Below, piece by piece: positions 34,901 to 48,098 of a DNA stretch of 48,299 nucleotides. The DNA comes from Oehlia diaphana. Its lineage: Eukaryota; Glomeromycota; Glomeromycetes; Glomerales; Glomeraceae. The position numbers were made by a program, and so were the translations under genes. The DNA lies in assembly GCA_003833135.1 (NCBI GenBank), contig QZLH01000686.1:1-48299 (forward strand). Reading direction: 5' to 3'. Numbering within the stretch: the stretch's first letter is position 1; every line of letters begins with the position of its first letter. The notes under the pieces are model-generated. The model made no database searches. It saw nothing but the letters and a program-made list of their open reading frames with translations, and had not been told where the DNA came from.

Positions 34901-37900
34901 TTAAAGCTTAGCGTTCGATTTGTTACTGGTTCGAATTCTATTGCTATCTTCGGAATTCCAGAATGTCTGCATCATTTTAAAGAAACCGGATTTATTCCAT
35001 CTGATACTCTAGATAATGAACCTGTTGTTTTGATTGTTGCTTTAGAACAGCTTAAACTGCGGTGGATGGGATGTATGCAGCCTAATTATTTTTCTTTTGA
35101 TATAGATAGAGTTGCTGGTATTTTTATAAGTCAGTCTGTGGAAATTTTATTAGGTGGTATTTATTGGTGGTTGGTTTTTGCAGAAGATTTAGTAAATTTA
35201 TTAAAGAAATTTCAGATGCATCGAACACGACAGTTACAAGTTTTAGTTTATGAAATTGCTAAATTCTCAGAAAAAACTACAATTGAAAATGATCCACCAT
35301 ATTTAACGCGACCGTCTCATGTTTTAAGATTAGGAATTACTAGGAATTTTAAAAATGATGATGGTTGGAAAATTCTTGGTCGTGTTAGACATTGTAAGAC
35401 GCTAATGCAAACTGAACGAATTGATGAATTACACGCCACATTAAAGAATAATGCTCACCTGTTATCAGTGAGTCCAGGTGAAATGTATGAACAAGTTTTG
35501 TGCGTTTTTTCGAAATGGAGACATTGGGAAATGGAAGAAAATTTATCTAACTGTCATTTATTTACGGATCTTTTTCAACAATACGATAATTCAAATAAAT
35601 CACTTGTCACTGATATTAATGATATTTATCGATTCTTGACAACATCAACGAATTTTGTTAAAGTACGGATTGGAATTATAGCTTTATCTGTCTGGGATGG
35701 ACAAAAAGAGAATTCAGTGGCTATTTCTCCCATTGAATTGGATTTTGAAACAATATTTCATAAAGATAGTTTGCCACCATCTGAAGTTATTCTTACTGGA
35801 AATTTGGATGTAATATTACGAATTGGAATAAACAAAATAGGCCTCGATGTAAATCCGGACATGCTTGCTTTTGCAAAACATTGGCTCAAGGTACACAGAG
35901 TATTCAGTTCGAAGTTTCGATCTTTGTCAGGCAAAGAACCCGTTGTTCAATCTGAAGAGATCGCCCCTTCTACAAAAGTACATAAACAACATAAACAAAC
36001 ACCTACAATCACAAGTTTACATGATGTAAAATCAAAAACAAAAGACAAGAAACGTAAAGATGCTATCACGGATTCAATTTCATCTGATCCGATAAAAGAT
36101 TTGTCATCTCGTCTTAATATTAATGCACGTGGAATAATTATTCTCAAAAGTATCACTATAAAGGCATCAGCTCAAAATCTTATAGCACAAACTCAGTTAA
36201 CGAATCTGAAAATCTCTAGTTGGTTTGATAATCCTCAAATTTTTAATTCTGCCGATAAGCCGGATTTAGAAAATGTGTCAGCTAGTAAAAACCCAGGGTC
36301 GAGGAGCAGTGGTAGTAAAAGATCAGATAGTTTGATTTTTTCAGCTATTTTAGGTATTGAAGATATACAAGCAAGTATCAGCAATTCATCCGGAAACAAC
36401 AATACTTTGTTATCAATAGGATTATCTAGAATAAGTTCGAATATGTCACTTAGTTTACTATCTACCGGACGAGCAAAGAGTAAAATCGAAATTGAACCAC
36501 GTAAAGTTTTAAATATTTTATTGACGCTTGAAAAAATATCTGTTAGATTACCACAAAGTCTTTTAAAACTATACAATTTTATTGAAGAATGGAGGGCCGA
36601 AAACCTAGCAAGTTATGACTTTTTATATAATAAGTTATTAGATGAATTGGAAGAACAACGAAAATTAACACCAAAATCTACTACTCATTCTGACCCTCGC
36701 GAAATCCGTACATCATCAGAAAAGAATGTACGGAATTCTTTGGAAATTAAATTTCAATTCTTGATGAAAAAATTATCAATAAAAACTCATATGCTGCCAT
36801 CTTTAGAATTTCATTATGATGCATGGAACTTATTTATAATGTTAGAAAAAAGTATTACACTTCTTGGTGATAGTTTGATTAATTATTCTGGACAGTTATC
36901 AAAACAAGTTATTCATTTTGTTACGCGACAAAAACACAAAAATAAATTCGAAAAATTCATTGATGATGAAACTGATGATAGCCATCATCAAAAAGGAGCC
37001 TTTACTATCCCAGCAATAAGGGCGACAGGTAACATTAAATCATGTGAGCCTCGAAAATCCGGCGTGCCTAACAAGAAAATGGCAATTTCTTCTACTAGTT
37101 CAGTTGCACCTTATAAGTATTCAAAACTTGAATCTTCAGTAACATTAGACTTTGTTAAATTAAGTTTGAATGTAAATATTATAGATAATTTATTGACAGC
37201 GCATTCAACTATCGGAAGTGAATTGAATGATATATTAGACGTATTTTTATTTTCATCCAAGAAACTTAAGGAACGTGGTGATACTTCAAAAGAGAAAACA
37301 TCTATTTCTTCTAAAGATAATGCTATGCTATTTTATAATCTTAAAATATCTTTAAGAGGTCTTAGAATTTCAGCAATGAGCCCAAATGCTGTTGGATTTT
37401 TTGAGACAAATATTCTTAATGGTCTTATTACGAATGTTCCTACAGATTTTGAAAAGTCGCCAAAGGTTCAGTGGAAATTTTCAGCACAGAACTTTTCTTT
37501 ATCATTAAATCATAAAACAGGAATTATGAGCCAAGTAGACGCTGATGATGATATTCGTAAATATCGAATTGCTTATATCATGATTGATTTAGCACTACAA
37601 AATTTCAAAAATCAACAAGAATGTAATAATAAATCTAGCGAAAGCGATGAATATATTGAATCATATTTCCTCAAATTATTAAAAGTTCATGCTGTAATGC
37701 AACCAATTGCACTTGGTCGTTTAATGGATTTGTACGTTTACTATAGTGGTGAATTAGAGCGTAGAAAAAAGATGAAAGCCTCTGAAATTGATAAATTAAC
37801 CATTAAAGCGCAAAGAATTTTAAATTCACTTGATGTTGAGATGCCTAAATATAAGTCAAAGAGCAAATCATTTTTGGATGAGAAGGTTTTGTCACTTGAA

Positions 37901-40900
37901 ATAACAAGATTTGCCATTGCACTTCCTCTTGATTTACACGAAGATTTAATATCTACAACCACGAGCGAAAATTCATCACCTGTTCCTCAAATTCCCGCAT
38001 TTCTTTTTTCAATTTCATCGATGAATTTTCTCACAAGAAAATTGAAATTTAATTGTGCGATTCTCAAGGATTTGAGCCTTCAATTTGTTACTCAATTCGA
38101 TCAGGGAAATGAGGATCACTTTTCATCTTATTTTCATCCTAATATGAATAGAATATTTGTTCCTGAAATTTCTTGTGAAGGGCAAACTATTGGCACAATA
38201 GATAAGAAAAAGATTTATGTTGAATCAAGAGTAGAAGGTTTTAAAGTAGATGTTGGAGGAAACATCGTTAATCATATAAATAGTCTTAGTGAAATATATG
38301 CTGCAAGTCGAGAAAGATTAGAAACTTTCACCTCCGAGACTAATTTCAATCTTGGGTCTCAAAATCAATCGACAAAGTCTTCAAATAATGAAGAATTAGA
38401 TGATGATTCGAACTCTTCTAATATTGTTGAATTAGAAATAGAGGCTATATTTACAGCTAAAAGTGGTACGATAAAATTATATCCAAAGAATTATTTTACA
38501 AAGCATCATAAAAGATCAACCGAAAACAAAGTTAATGATCGTTCAAGATCAACGCGTGGTTCTCGTGGAAGCATTGCATCTATTTCTCTTCCCCGTCTTA
38601 ATTTAGAAGGAATCCCCAATTATACTCCTACGAATTTGGATGATTTAACAAGACAAGGAGAACATGGTATAGACAATATAGTGATACCAGGTCTTAGTTT
38701 AAATACTTTCTATCGTACAACAATTGGACAGAGGGCTGTTCCTTCCTCGGGTACATCGACAAAGAGAGTTCACGTTGAACTTATAATTCATCCAAGTGAA
38801 AATATATTTTACCCGTCATTGGTGCCATTTATCAAAGATATTATTGACGGTCTAAAGATTGGAGTTCAACGATCTAGTGATAAAAAAGCAATCGCAGTTC
38901 AAGAAAGTTCATCCCCAATTCAAGGAGTTAATTTTACGTGTTATTTCAGACTTTCACGTACTACGTTTGACCTTAGTTGTCAACCCGCTTCTAAAGTTGC
39001 TTGTTCTCTAAAATGGGAAGAAGGGAATTTTCTTATTTCATTTAATACTGCTGATGAAGCATCTCAAAGTATAACATGCGTTGGAAAGATTAGAGGTGCT
39101 TCTGGAAATATTCGTCATGCATTTTCTCCTGAAGATTGTGTTAGAGCCGAAACAAAAAATATTTCATTCAATGCAACTTTAATGAGCAGAAGGACGGAAA
39201 GTGTTTCGGATGATTCTATTTCCATTATCGTTGAATTGCCACAAATTACAGCAGATTTAAATATTCGTCATCTTCAAGATTTGTTACTTTTAAAGACAAT
39301 TTGGATAGATCAAGCTACGAAATTATATGAAGTTAGTGGTCTGAGTTCTCAACAATCTTCTCGACCTGTAAGCGGTGAATATATTAATGCTGATAAAGCA
39401 TCCTTATCTCCAGCTTCACTGTCACGTTCTGCAACTCCATTATCAGAAAATGAAACAAAGGTCAAACCTTATTCTGTATATATAATGGTTAGGTTGAATC
39501 AATTAGATTTATCCTGCGATTTAGGTCAGGCTATTGGAAAAGTTCAATTTACCACCAAAAACATTCAAGTTCGTACAAAAAATGTTCCAGGAGTGTTAAA
39601 AAGAGCCACTGCATCTACAGATTATCTTGATATTAAATGCGAAGGTCGTCTTTCCGGTTCCGCTAATATGGAAGGACTTGCATTTACAACAATTTTAGGA
39701 ATTCCTCCTAAATCAGAGACCGATGGAACGATTTGCGTGACAAATTTATTGTTCAAAACCGAGAAAATTCAATCTTTTTTGGAATACGAATATCAAAAAA
39801 TTTTGATATTGGAAGTTGATCCAATTCAGTTTAAACTAATGGACTATTGGACAATCATTTCACCAGAAAAAGCATCTGTTTTAGTACATGCAAATGTTTC
39901 TGTTAAACGTATTCAAGCAATTGTTGCTATAAAAACAATACCAAGTTTCCTTCATATGACTAACAAACTTTTAGCCTTGATAGAAGAAAAAAGAATTTCT
40001 GCATCTAATGTAATTTCAGATTCCAAGAGATCGCATTATTTGGATCCGAATTCTCAATCACAAACATATTCAGCATCGAATAATAGACTTTCACCACAAG
40101 CAACGAATGATTCTCATTCTTATAAAGAGTTATTAATTGGCGGATTGTTAGTTCATCCAGTAGGAAAGATTACTATAGCAATGGAGAAAGCATGTTTAAC
40201 TATTTTTCCAAATCACTTTCATGATACTGATTGCGTTCAGACAAAATTTGATGGACTTCTTGTGGATATGAAAAGATTAATTGGAGATGATGAACGTGTT
40301 AATAGAGAGCTCGATATGCAACTTAATAGTATTGCACTATTAAAGAGCAGCTGTAAGAAACTAAATCATAAAAATGATTCACTTACTTTTCAGGATTGGT
40401 TTGATCGTGTTGAAAACTCCTCTTCAAAGAACATTTTCACTCTTCCAAGTACACATTTAATAATGGACACTTCACAGGGCATTGGAAGTAATATTGTGGA
40501 TCATAAATTTACTGTTGACTTTAGGGGTAAAGTCGATGTAGCATTAAATTTTGGGTTAATAAGGTATCTTCAAGAATTAGGAGTACTGTACAAAGAACAA
40601 TTAAGAAAAAATACAGTCAGTGCATCTGGAGATTTTCCAAAATCACCAATTGTTTCTCCTTCAACTCCAGGTTCACCACCTGTTGATTACTTCAAACCTA
40701 ATCCTTCGATACAAGTTCAGCAACCTAATTCACCAGCAATACCTATTTCACCAACAACAGAAACAAAAGTAGTCCAATCAAATGAGAATGAGGACTCAGA
40801 AACAAAAAATAAAGTTACTATAATTTTTAATCCAGTTAAACAAGTAAAATTGGAACCACAGTTAAGAATTTTAGGGGATGCCACGCCACCATTAGAATGG

Positions 40901-41020
40901 GTCGGTGTTCAAAGAGCCAAAGTTCCGGGGTTCGTTCATACAGAAATTACAATGAATTTGGATGAAATCATAAACAAAATTACTAATGAATCATTCAAGG
41001 CAGCTCAAGCATTATTATAA
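28987..41020 (+). CDS. CSF1: Csf1/BLTP1-family bridge-like lipid transfer protein
   Basis: About 22 exons, about 3,464 aa. Exons: 28987-29009, 29083-29225, 29366-29536, 29605-29742, 29821-29999, 30064-30180 (end uncertain), 30293-30375, 30446-30555, 30630-30771, 30842-31001, 31083-31316, 31404-31677, 31752-31849, 31923-32096, 32162-32329, 32399-32549, 32623-32742, 32810-33469, 33522-33717, 33810-34122, 34201-34449 and a 6.5-kb last exon 34529-41020. A membrane anchor (about residues 9-36) is followed by Csf1 N-terminal hallmarks: GRILFKNLKYRSINQSFSI, GHITVQYWLWNVR, PIRIDLERGAIVFGNTNTPS, IYLLRDHITLLQDLIKDW, SGPSPDQLHFIPMEYYL, NIINNP, and HAHRLFGPLPKTATYVCNWD. Csf1/BLTP1 proteins form a long hydrophobic groove that moves phospholipids between ER and plasma membrane or other organelles. 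In yeast loss gives cold-sensitive fermentation and lipid defects. The C-terminal half carries low-complexity Ser/Pro/Asn linkers. Length is somewhat above yeast Csf1 (about 2,960 aa). The join 30180/30293 is the weakest. The intron 30376-30445 appears to be U12-type. Confidence 0.92.
30376..30445 (+). other. Putative U12-type AT-AC intron in CSF1
   Basis: Begins ATATCCTTTT, has ATCCTTAAT with the branch A 11 nt from the 3' end, and ends TTCACAC (70 nt). Splicing joins CCT AG to A TAT CGA, giving EWHGLPR-YRAGDD in frame. A GT-AG alternative (GTCTTCC at 30366 to TAATAAG at 30438) is also in frame but has a poor donor and loses GLPR. Confidence 0.65.
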
Positions 41021-42109
41021 CTATTAGTTTGGTATTACGCAATTTTGATTTAATCCTTTAGTTTTTTATTTAGATTACTTTTTTCTAATAATAATAATAA
41101 TAATAATAATTTTATTTTGAATATTTGACAAGCTTATTTGACTTTAATAATTAATATAAAAAAAAAATCAATCATTCTCATCGTTAGAGCATTAATTTCA
41201 AGTGAATTAATATATATATAATAAGTGAACTGTGTTACTTTGCATTGAAGGTATAATGAAAATTTAAAATGGTCAGTTCAATTTATTTAACGCAGAATAA
41301 TTCATATTGCTACAAAATTATATCTCTCAAAAAATCTATCATTCAACTGTAATTTCAATTTTAATCTTTCACTTGCTCATCAATATTCCAAGCCGAGAAA
41401 AAATTAGCACTTTAAAAAGGAATATTTTTAAGTTTGAACTTATAAGATGTGGTATCACTTATTTACAGTATCTTATCATTCGCGTAAAAAAAAACATCAT
41501 TTTTTTGTCATCATTACAAGCTTTTTGTCAGTTTTCGATGGATCATTCGGATCTTATGTTACGGAAGTAGAAGTTTAGCAATGTGTTCTGCCGCGAACTA
41601 ATATATTAATATTACGAGGAATATTCATTATGGCATTGCAGCACTAACGAGTGATATTAACGTGATCCTAGTTACGAAACTTTTGAAATAATTCAAAACA
41701 AATAAACGGTCTCTTTTCAACCAGTCAAATTTAAAACTAATAAACAATTGATAAGGGTCGAGTAGATGGGACTTCAGTGAATTTGCGAATAGGTAAAAAA
41801 AAAATTACCGTTTATGGGGAGTCGTGTTCTATCACGTGACATTAAATTATTTGTCGCCCCTCCCATCACATCCCAGTTTCCATTTTTACTATTTATCCTG
41901 GTTGAATTTTTTCGAGTTGTGAAAACTTATTTGTCACATACCTATTCATCACACGCCTACTATGACCCCCCCCCGTTTATGGTAATAGAAATAGTAATGA
42001 GTTTGTGATCTTATTGATCCAATCAAATATCTTTATACTTATTATATGCAGAATATATAGAATTTTGCACCGATTTTTGCATTATAAAACTTTTTTACCT
42101 TCTTTTATA
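41021..42109. other. Intergenic region between CSF1 and the plus-strand kinase array
   Basis: About 1.1 kb. It starts with the CSF1 3' flank and a (TAA)n microsatellite. The second half, upstream of the kinase gene, has two CGTTTATGG motifs (41811-41819 and 41974-41982), an ATCACGTGAC E-box-like site near 41832 and a C9 run at 41967-41975. No supportable coding sequence. Confidence 0.45.
41086..41110. repeat. (TAA)8 microsatellite
   Basis: Eight perfect TAA units just downstream of the CSF1 stop codon. Confidence 0.9.
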
Positions 42110-45105
42110 ATGCCGTATCGGAAAAACACAATAAATGAAGGACCTATAGGACAATGTGTATTTTGTTCTAAAGCAGGGTTTAGGTTTACATGTAAACCAT
42201 GTCATATAGATTATTTGAAAAAAAATTTTAAAAATTGGACCAGTGGAAATAAAAAAATTGATAATTTTATTCGACAAAAGCAATTAAAAAAAAGTCAACG
42301 TGAAATAATATTCGAATGGATACCATATGATGGTTTTAGCGATATTAAAGGAATAGGAAAAGATGATGTTGTTACAGTATATTCAGCAACATGGAAAGAT
42401 GGTCAACTAAGATATGGTAAGTATGATTTGTTTACGAGAGGATTTATAAGAGTACCCAATGATAAAGTCGCACTAAAGTGTTTAGATAATCCACAAAATG
42501 GGATTGATAAAATTCTAAATAAAGTATGTGAATTTATATTTTTATTTAGTTATTTTTTTTAAAAAAATAAAGAAATTTTTATATATAATTATATAATGAT
42601 AGATTGATGAATTTTCAATTAATAATAAAGATCTTAAAATATATGGATTATCACAAAATCCAAATACAAAAGAATATATCATAGTTTTACAGAATGGATA
42701 CTGTAAAGAATGCGGTGAAAAATATACAAATATAATGTATACTTGGTGTAAATGTAATATAAAAAATTTTACAAGTGGAAATGAAGAAATTGATGATTAT
42801 ATTCGTGAAATACAATCACAAATTCATGATTCATCTGATATAGTGGTTGAATGGATACCATACAATCAGTTTAATAAAATTGAAGAGATAGGAAAAAGTG
42901 ATTCTGCTACAATATATTCAGCATTATGGAAAGACGGTCCATTACATTATGATAATGAGACATGGAACTGGACAAGAAATTTTGGTGAGGAAGTTGCTTT
43001 AAAATGTTTAAATGATTCACGAGATGACATTAACAGTTTTCTAAGCGAGGTACGAATTATATAAATAATTAAATGATTTTTAAAACAATTATAGAAATAA
43101 TTTTTTTTTTATTTTAATAGGCCAAAAAATATTCAATAAAAATTAATGACTGTCATGAAAATAAAATATATGGAATATCTCAAAATCCAGACACAAAAAA
43201 TTATATTATGGTTCTCAATAAATATTTTGACAAGCATTGTGTGAAATGTGATAAAATATATACAGAGAGAGAGTATAAGTGGTGTAAACCATGTCAGATA
43301 AATTACTTAAAAGGAAATTTTATAAATTGGACCAGCGAAAATAAAGAAATTGATAATTTCATTCAAGAGGTGCAATTAAAAATAAGTTACAAAAATATAA
43401 TACTTGAATGGATCCCATATAATCAATTTTACGATATTGAGGAAATATGCAAAGGTTGGTTCGCCACCGTGTACTCAGCAATATGGAAGGATGGTCCATT
43501 ATGTTATAATTCGAAAGAAAAGAAATATTTAAGAGAATCAGATAAGGCGGTTACTCTGAAATATTTTAATTGCTCACAAAATGTGATTAATGAATTTTTA
43601 AATGAGGTATGAAATTTCTTTATAAATTTAAATTCTTCATTTTTAATTATAATTAGATTTTTTTTTTTTTCATCGATAGGCTAAAAATTATTCAATAAAA
43701 AAAGATATTTTGTCTAAAGATAAAATATTTGGGATATCTCGAAAACCAAATACAGAAGATTATATTCTAATTCTTTATAATGAATATTCTCAAGAATATT
43801 TTAAAGAATGTTATGTAAAATATGGTGAAATTGTCGGATATAGAAAAATTTTTACAAACTGGATCAGTGGGAATGATGAAATTGACAATTTAATTCAAGA
43901 AATGCAATCAAAAATTAATCTTTACGGAGATATTTTATTTGAATGGATACCATATAATCAGTTTATTGATATTGAAAAAATCGGGCAAGGCGGTTTTGCT
44001 ACAGTATATTCAGCAACATGGAAGAGTGGCCCACTACGTTATTATAAAGATAAAAATGAGTGGATAAGAAGTTCAGACAAGAAAGTTGCGTTAAAGTGTT
44101 TAAATAATTCACAAAATATCAACAATGAATTTTTAAATGAGGTAATTTATTCAATTTTAATCATCAAATCATTTATGATATGTAATAATATTTTTATATA
44201 TATATATATACTGTATATATTAGGTTAAAGCATATTCAGTTAATAATTTTGATAGTCAGATTATAGGAGTATACGGAATATCTCAAAATCCACTCACAAA
44301 AGATTATATTATGGTTCTTCAATATGCGGAAGGTAGAAATTTTAATTATTGGATGAATAATAATTCTAAATATTTTAGCTGGTTAATTAAGTTAAAAGTG
44401 TTAAGCAACATTATTAATGGCCTTAAAGAAATTCATCAAAAACAGATGGTTCATCGTGATTTTCATATAGGAAATATATTATTTAAAGAAATACATTTAT
44501 TCACTTCAAATTATATTTCAGATATGGGATTGTGTAGAGAAATTGGTGATATAGACGAAACAAATATTTATGGAGTTATGCCTTATGTAGCTCCTGAAGT
44601 ATTAAGAGGAAAACCTTATACTCAAGCAGCAGATATATATAGTTTTGGTATGATCATGTATTTTGCAGCGACTGAAAAACAACCTTTCTCCGATTTTGCA
44701 CATGATCATCTTTTAGCATTAGATATATGTAAAGGAATTAGACCTAAAATAAATGAACCAGAAGCACCTGAGTTTTATATTGACTTGATGAAAAAGTGTT
44801 GGGATTCAAATCCGGTCAATAGACCGAACGCTGCTGAAATAGAAGAAACTATTATTTCACATTATAATTCATATCGTTCACAAGATGATAATGAAACTAA
44901 AAAGCAATTTCAAGGATCAGAAAAGTATAGAAGTATTAATAAAAACAGAAAATTAACTATTCATCCTCAAGCCATTTATACATCTCGACTACTTAATCCT
45001 TTTACGAAAGATCTTCCAAACGATAATACTGAATTTGTAGGATATATTGATAGTAATACAACAGAATGTTTAGACTGTGAAATAGATAAAACAATATGTA
45101 CGTAG
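42110..45105 (+). CDS. Tandem zinc-ribbon/kinase N-lobe array with one C-lobe, probably active TKL-like kinase
   Basis: Five exons joined by four phase-0 GT-AG introns: 42110-42523, 42603-43049, 43121-43606, 43680-44141 and 44224-45105, giving about 896 aa. Exon 1 has a CxxC...CxxC ribbon, NWTSGNKKIDNFIRQ, EWIPYDGF and a degenerate loop (GKDDVVTVYSA). Exons 2-4 are chimeric cassettes like those of the minus-strand gene. Only the last loop is canonical: GKSDSATIYSA, CKGWFATVYSA, then GQGGFATVYSA, the last followed by VALK and FLNEV. Exon 5 gives the single C-lobe: QYAEGRNFNYWM, HRDFHIGN (about 680-687), DMG (about 703), APEVLRGKPYTQAADIYSF, CWDSNPVNRP, then a tail ending in a Cys pair. Lysine, helix-C glutamate, HRD aspartate, asparagine and DxG aspartate are all present in the terminal unit, so this protein could be catalytically active, unlike the sibling at 6369-9955. 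The substrate is unknown. Confidence 0.8.
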
Positions 45106-45141
45106 CAAGTTAGCGTACGTAGCTAGTTAGGTTAAGGAGGA

Positions 45142-45985
45142 GACCCCACGATTTGAGGTTATTAATTCCGTAAATATGTTGCGTTTCGGAGAAGAAACAT
45201 GGAATATAAAACGTGGAACAAGTTTTTTTACGGGATGTACAGTATATTGAGAGGTTAACGTTGATTCTTTGTATTTTAACAACTTTATTATCCATGAATT
45301 TATAAATTCCGTGAATATGATGGGACTTATATTGAGAGTTGGCGTTGATTTAAACACTTTCTTTATTGTCCATATGATCCCACGATTTGAAGTTATTAAT
45401 TAATTCCGTGAATATGTTACGTTTATGGAGAAAAACATGGAATATAAAACGCGGAACAAGTTTTTTTTTTACGGGATGTATAGATGTATACTGAGAGGTT
45501 AGCGTTGATTCTTGTATTTAAACAATTTTCTTTATTATCCATGAATTCGCTACATTGATCCCACGATTTAAGGTTATAAATTCCGTAAATTCCGTGAATA
45601 TGTTACGTTTACGGAGAAGAAACATGGAATATAAAACACGGATCAAGTTTTTTTTTACGGAATATATATTGAGAGGTTAGCGTTGATTCCTTGTATTTAA
45701 ACAATTTTCTTTATTATCCATGAATTCATTACATCGTCCGAACAAGACCCACGATTTTGAGATTATAAATTTTGTGAATATGACGGGAATCACGGGATGT
45801 ATATTGGTTAGCGTTGATTCGTTGTATTAAATTTATTTAAATAGTTCCTTTATTATCCATGAATTCATTACATTGTCCCACGAATATGACGGGTTGAGAG
45901 TTAGCGTTGATTCTTTTTGTATAATTTTGTTTGAACACTTTCTTTATTGTCCGTGAAATTCCACGATTTGGGGTGAATATGTTCA
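45142..45985. repeat. Degenerate satellite, about 180-bp unit
   Basis: Copies start with (GA)TCCCACGATTTGAGGTT at about 45142, 45376, 45557, 45746, 45875 and 45959. Full units run through AATTCCGTGAATATG, ACATGGAATATAAAAC, a T run, ACGGGATGTA and GTTAGCGTTGATTC to TTTATTATCCATGAATTC. The first interval contains an extra partial unit and the last two are truncated. It begins right after the kinase stop codon; no coding potential. Confidence 0.8.
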
Positions 45986-48046
45986 CAATATCTGATATAG
46001 ACTACATTTTGCAATCCTTCAAGAATTTCAAGAATTTAAATCTTTGACAAGGATTATGTTTAGATAAATTTTATGACTCGATAAATTTTTATAAATGTTA
46101 TTTATTAATAGTTATTTCACGATATTGGATTGGATCGTCAGTGTGATACAAGATTATTGGCACGTGTAAAAGAAACGTCTCGTAAAGTAAGACGACATAT
46201 TGTTTTTTTTTTCTAGTATAACGAAGGGAATTTCAGATCTTAATTTAGGCCAAGTTTAGTTGATTAATTTAAACCAAATTAATTTTAAATTCTTACTAAA
46301 ATTAGTAATGTTGAAAAATTGCAATAATCAACGATAAAGTTGTAAATAAACAAAATGAAAATCTTACTAATCTTTTTATCCATACCAAATTTGTTATATG
46401 CATACTAAATTCGTTATAAGTTTTTTTTTAAGGAGTCACGTGAATTCATGAACTTTTTGATTAGTAATCAATATATATACAAATTTTTTTTTAATTCGGT
46501 AAAATTGATGACACATTATTTGAATTATTAATAAAATTCAATCCAAATAATTGCGATAAGGTATTAAATTTAACATATTTTAGCGTGTCAGCAAGGTTGA
46601 ATTTTGTTGGTCTTTACAGAAAAAAAAAAAAAAAAAAAAAAATTTTTTTTTTTTTTTTTTTTAGAGTGTCAGAAAGGTGAAATTTTTTTGGTCTTTAAAA
46701 AAAAAAAAAAAAAAAAAATATTATTTATTTATTTTGTTCATATATAAATGACGATCTTTTGATTATTAAAAATTCTAAATAGAATAATAAGTCTATAGTC
46801 AGAATTGATTCAATATAACGAAATTCACCAATCAAATTTTCTAACTATCAAACTATCAAACCAAATTATACCATTTTCGGAGGTAATTTCAAAAGAATGA
46901 TTTCTTTTCTTTTATTTACAAGATTGAAAAACGAATCATAATTATTATATTATGTATGATACATTAAATTTCGATAAACCGATTTTTTTTATTGTTACAA
47001 ATCTCAAATCTTGTTAATCGGAGGAGAAGATTCCATTATCCGAATTATATTACGATACACTTATACGGTATATAAGTATACACATTACCGATTCTTATTG
47101 TATACGATATATACGATAATATTCACTATGACCCTATTTACTATATTTGAAACCATTTTTTTCCGATTTAAAAATTTTTAATTGTAATCCATTGAAGGAT
47201 TAATAATGAATATCACTTTTTAACATATTAATCACTTTTTAACTAGAATTTGGATTATTATTAGTAAAAACTATCCTTAAATTATTTAAAACCCGATCTA
47301 ATGGGTTTATTCTAATGGGTTTATCCTAATTCCAAATGGTATAATAAAATCTCCGAAATCAAAAAAAAAAAAAAAAAAATATTTATTATTTTACTCATGA
47401 TACATGCATTAAAATTGAATAAAGAAACTTTTGATATGAAAATAAAGAAGAAAGGGCTGAAAATTTTTTTTTTTTTGGCTTGTTTTTTGAACACATTTGG
47501 TATATAAATCTTAAACAAAACAGGTTTTTTTGAACATTATTATTAGAAATTCAAACCTATAAATATATTAGATAATGATCCGGCCGAAATCTTCCTATAT
47601 ATAGATATAATAAAATATTCTGTATAATAAAAAAATAAATCCGATTTTTTAACTTAATTAAGATAACAACCCGAACAGTTCATTTGTTAAATCACAAAGC
47701 TGTAACACGGCATAAATCGTACGACAGTCCCTTTAAGTGGATCGTTTCCATTTTTTATCAATCAAAGTGAAATTTTGGTTATCATTCGGTTTTTTTTTTT
47801 TTTTCTTTTCATTAATTTTTTTTTTTTTAATTATATAAAGAAAAAAAAAATTTTTTAATGTTTGACCAATTAAATTATACTTTGATTATAAATTTTTAAT
47901 GTTTTAAACAAAGTAAATTTATGAAACGAAAAAATATATTTTTCATGTCGTAGAATAAGTTTTGTTCAACGATAAAAAGATTCTCTTTAGAAAATAATAA
48001 TTTCTTTACTTTATTAACTTTATTAATAATTCATTCTAACATAAAT

Positions 48047-48098
<52 letters not shown>

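Noticed and set aside
35947..37962. Minus-strand open frames inside the CSF1 last exon
   Set aside because: Antisense shadows of a strongly supported coding exon, with no family features or splice sites.
43208..44228. Independent short kinase genes on the plus strand
   Set aside because: Same reasoning: exons at 43121, 43680 and 44224 start before the Met codons and join in phase 0.
45142..45985. CRISPR-like array
   Set aside because: Units are long, degenerate and contiguous with no unique spacers, in a eukaryotic context; it is an ordinary satellite.
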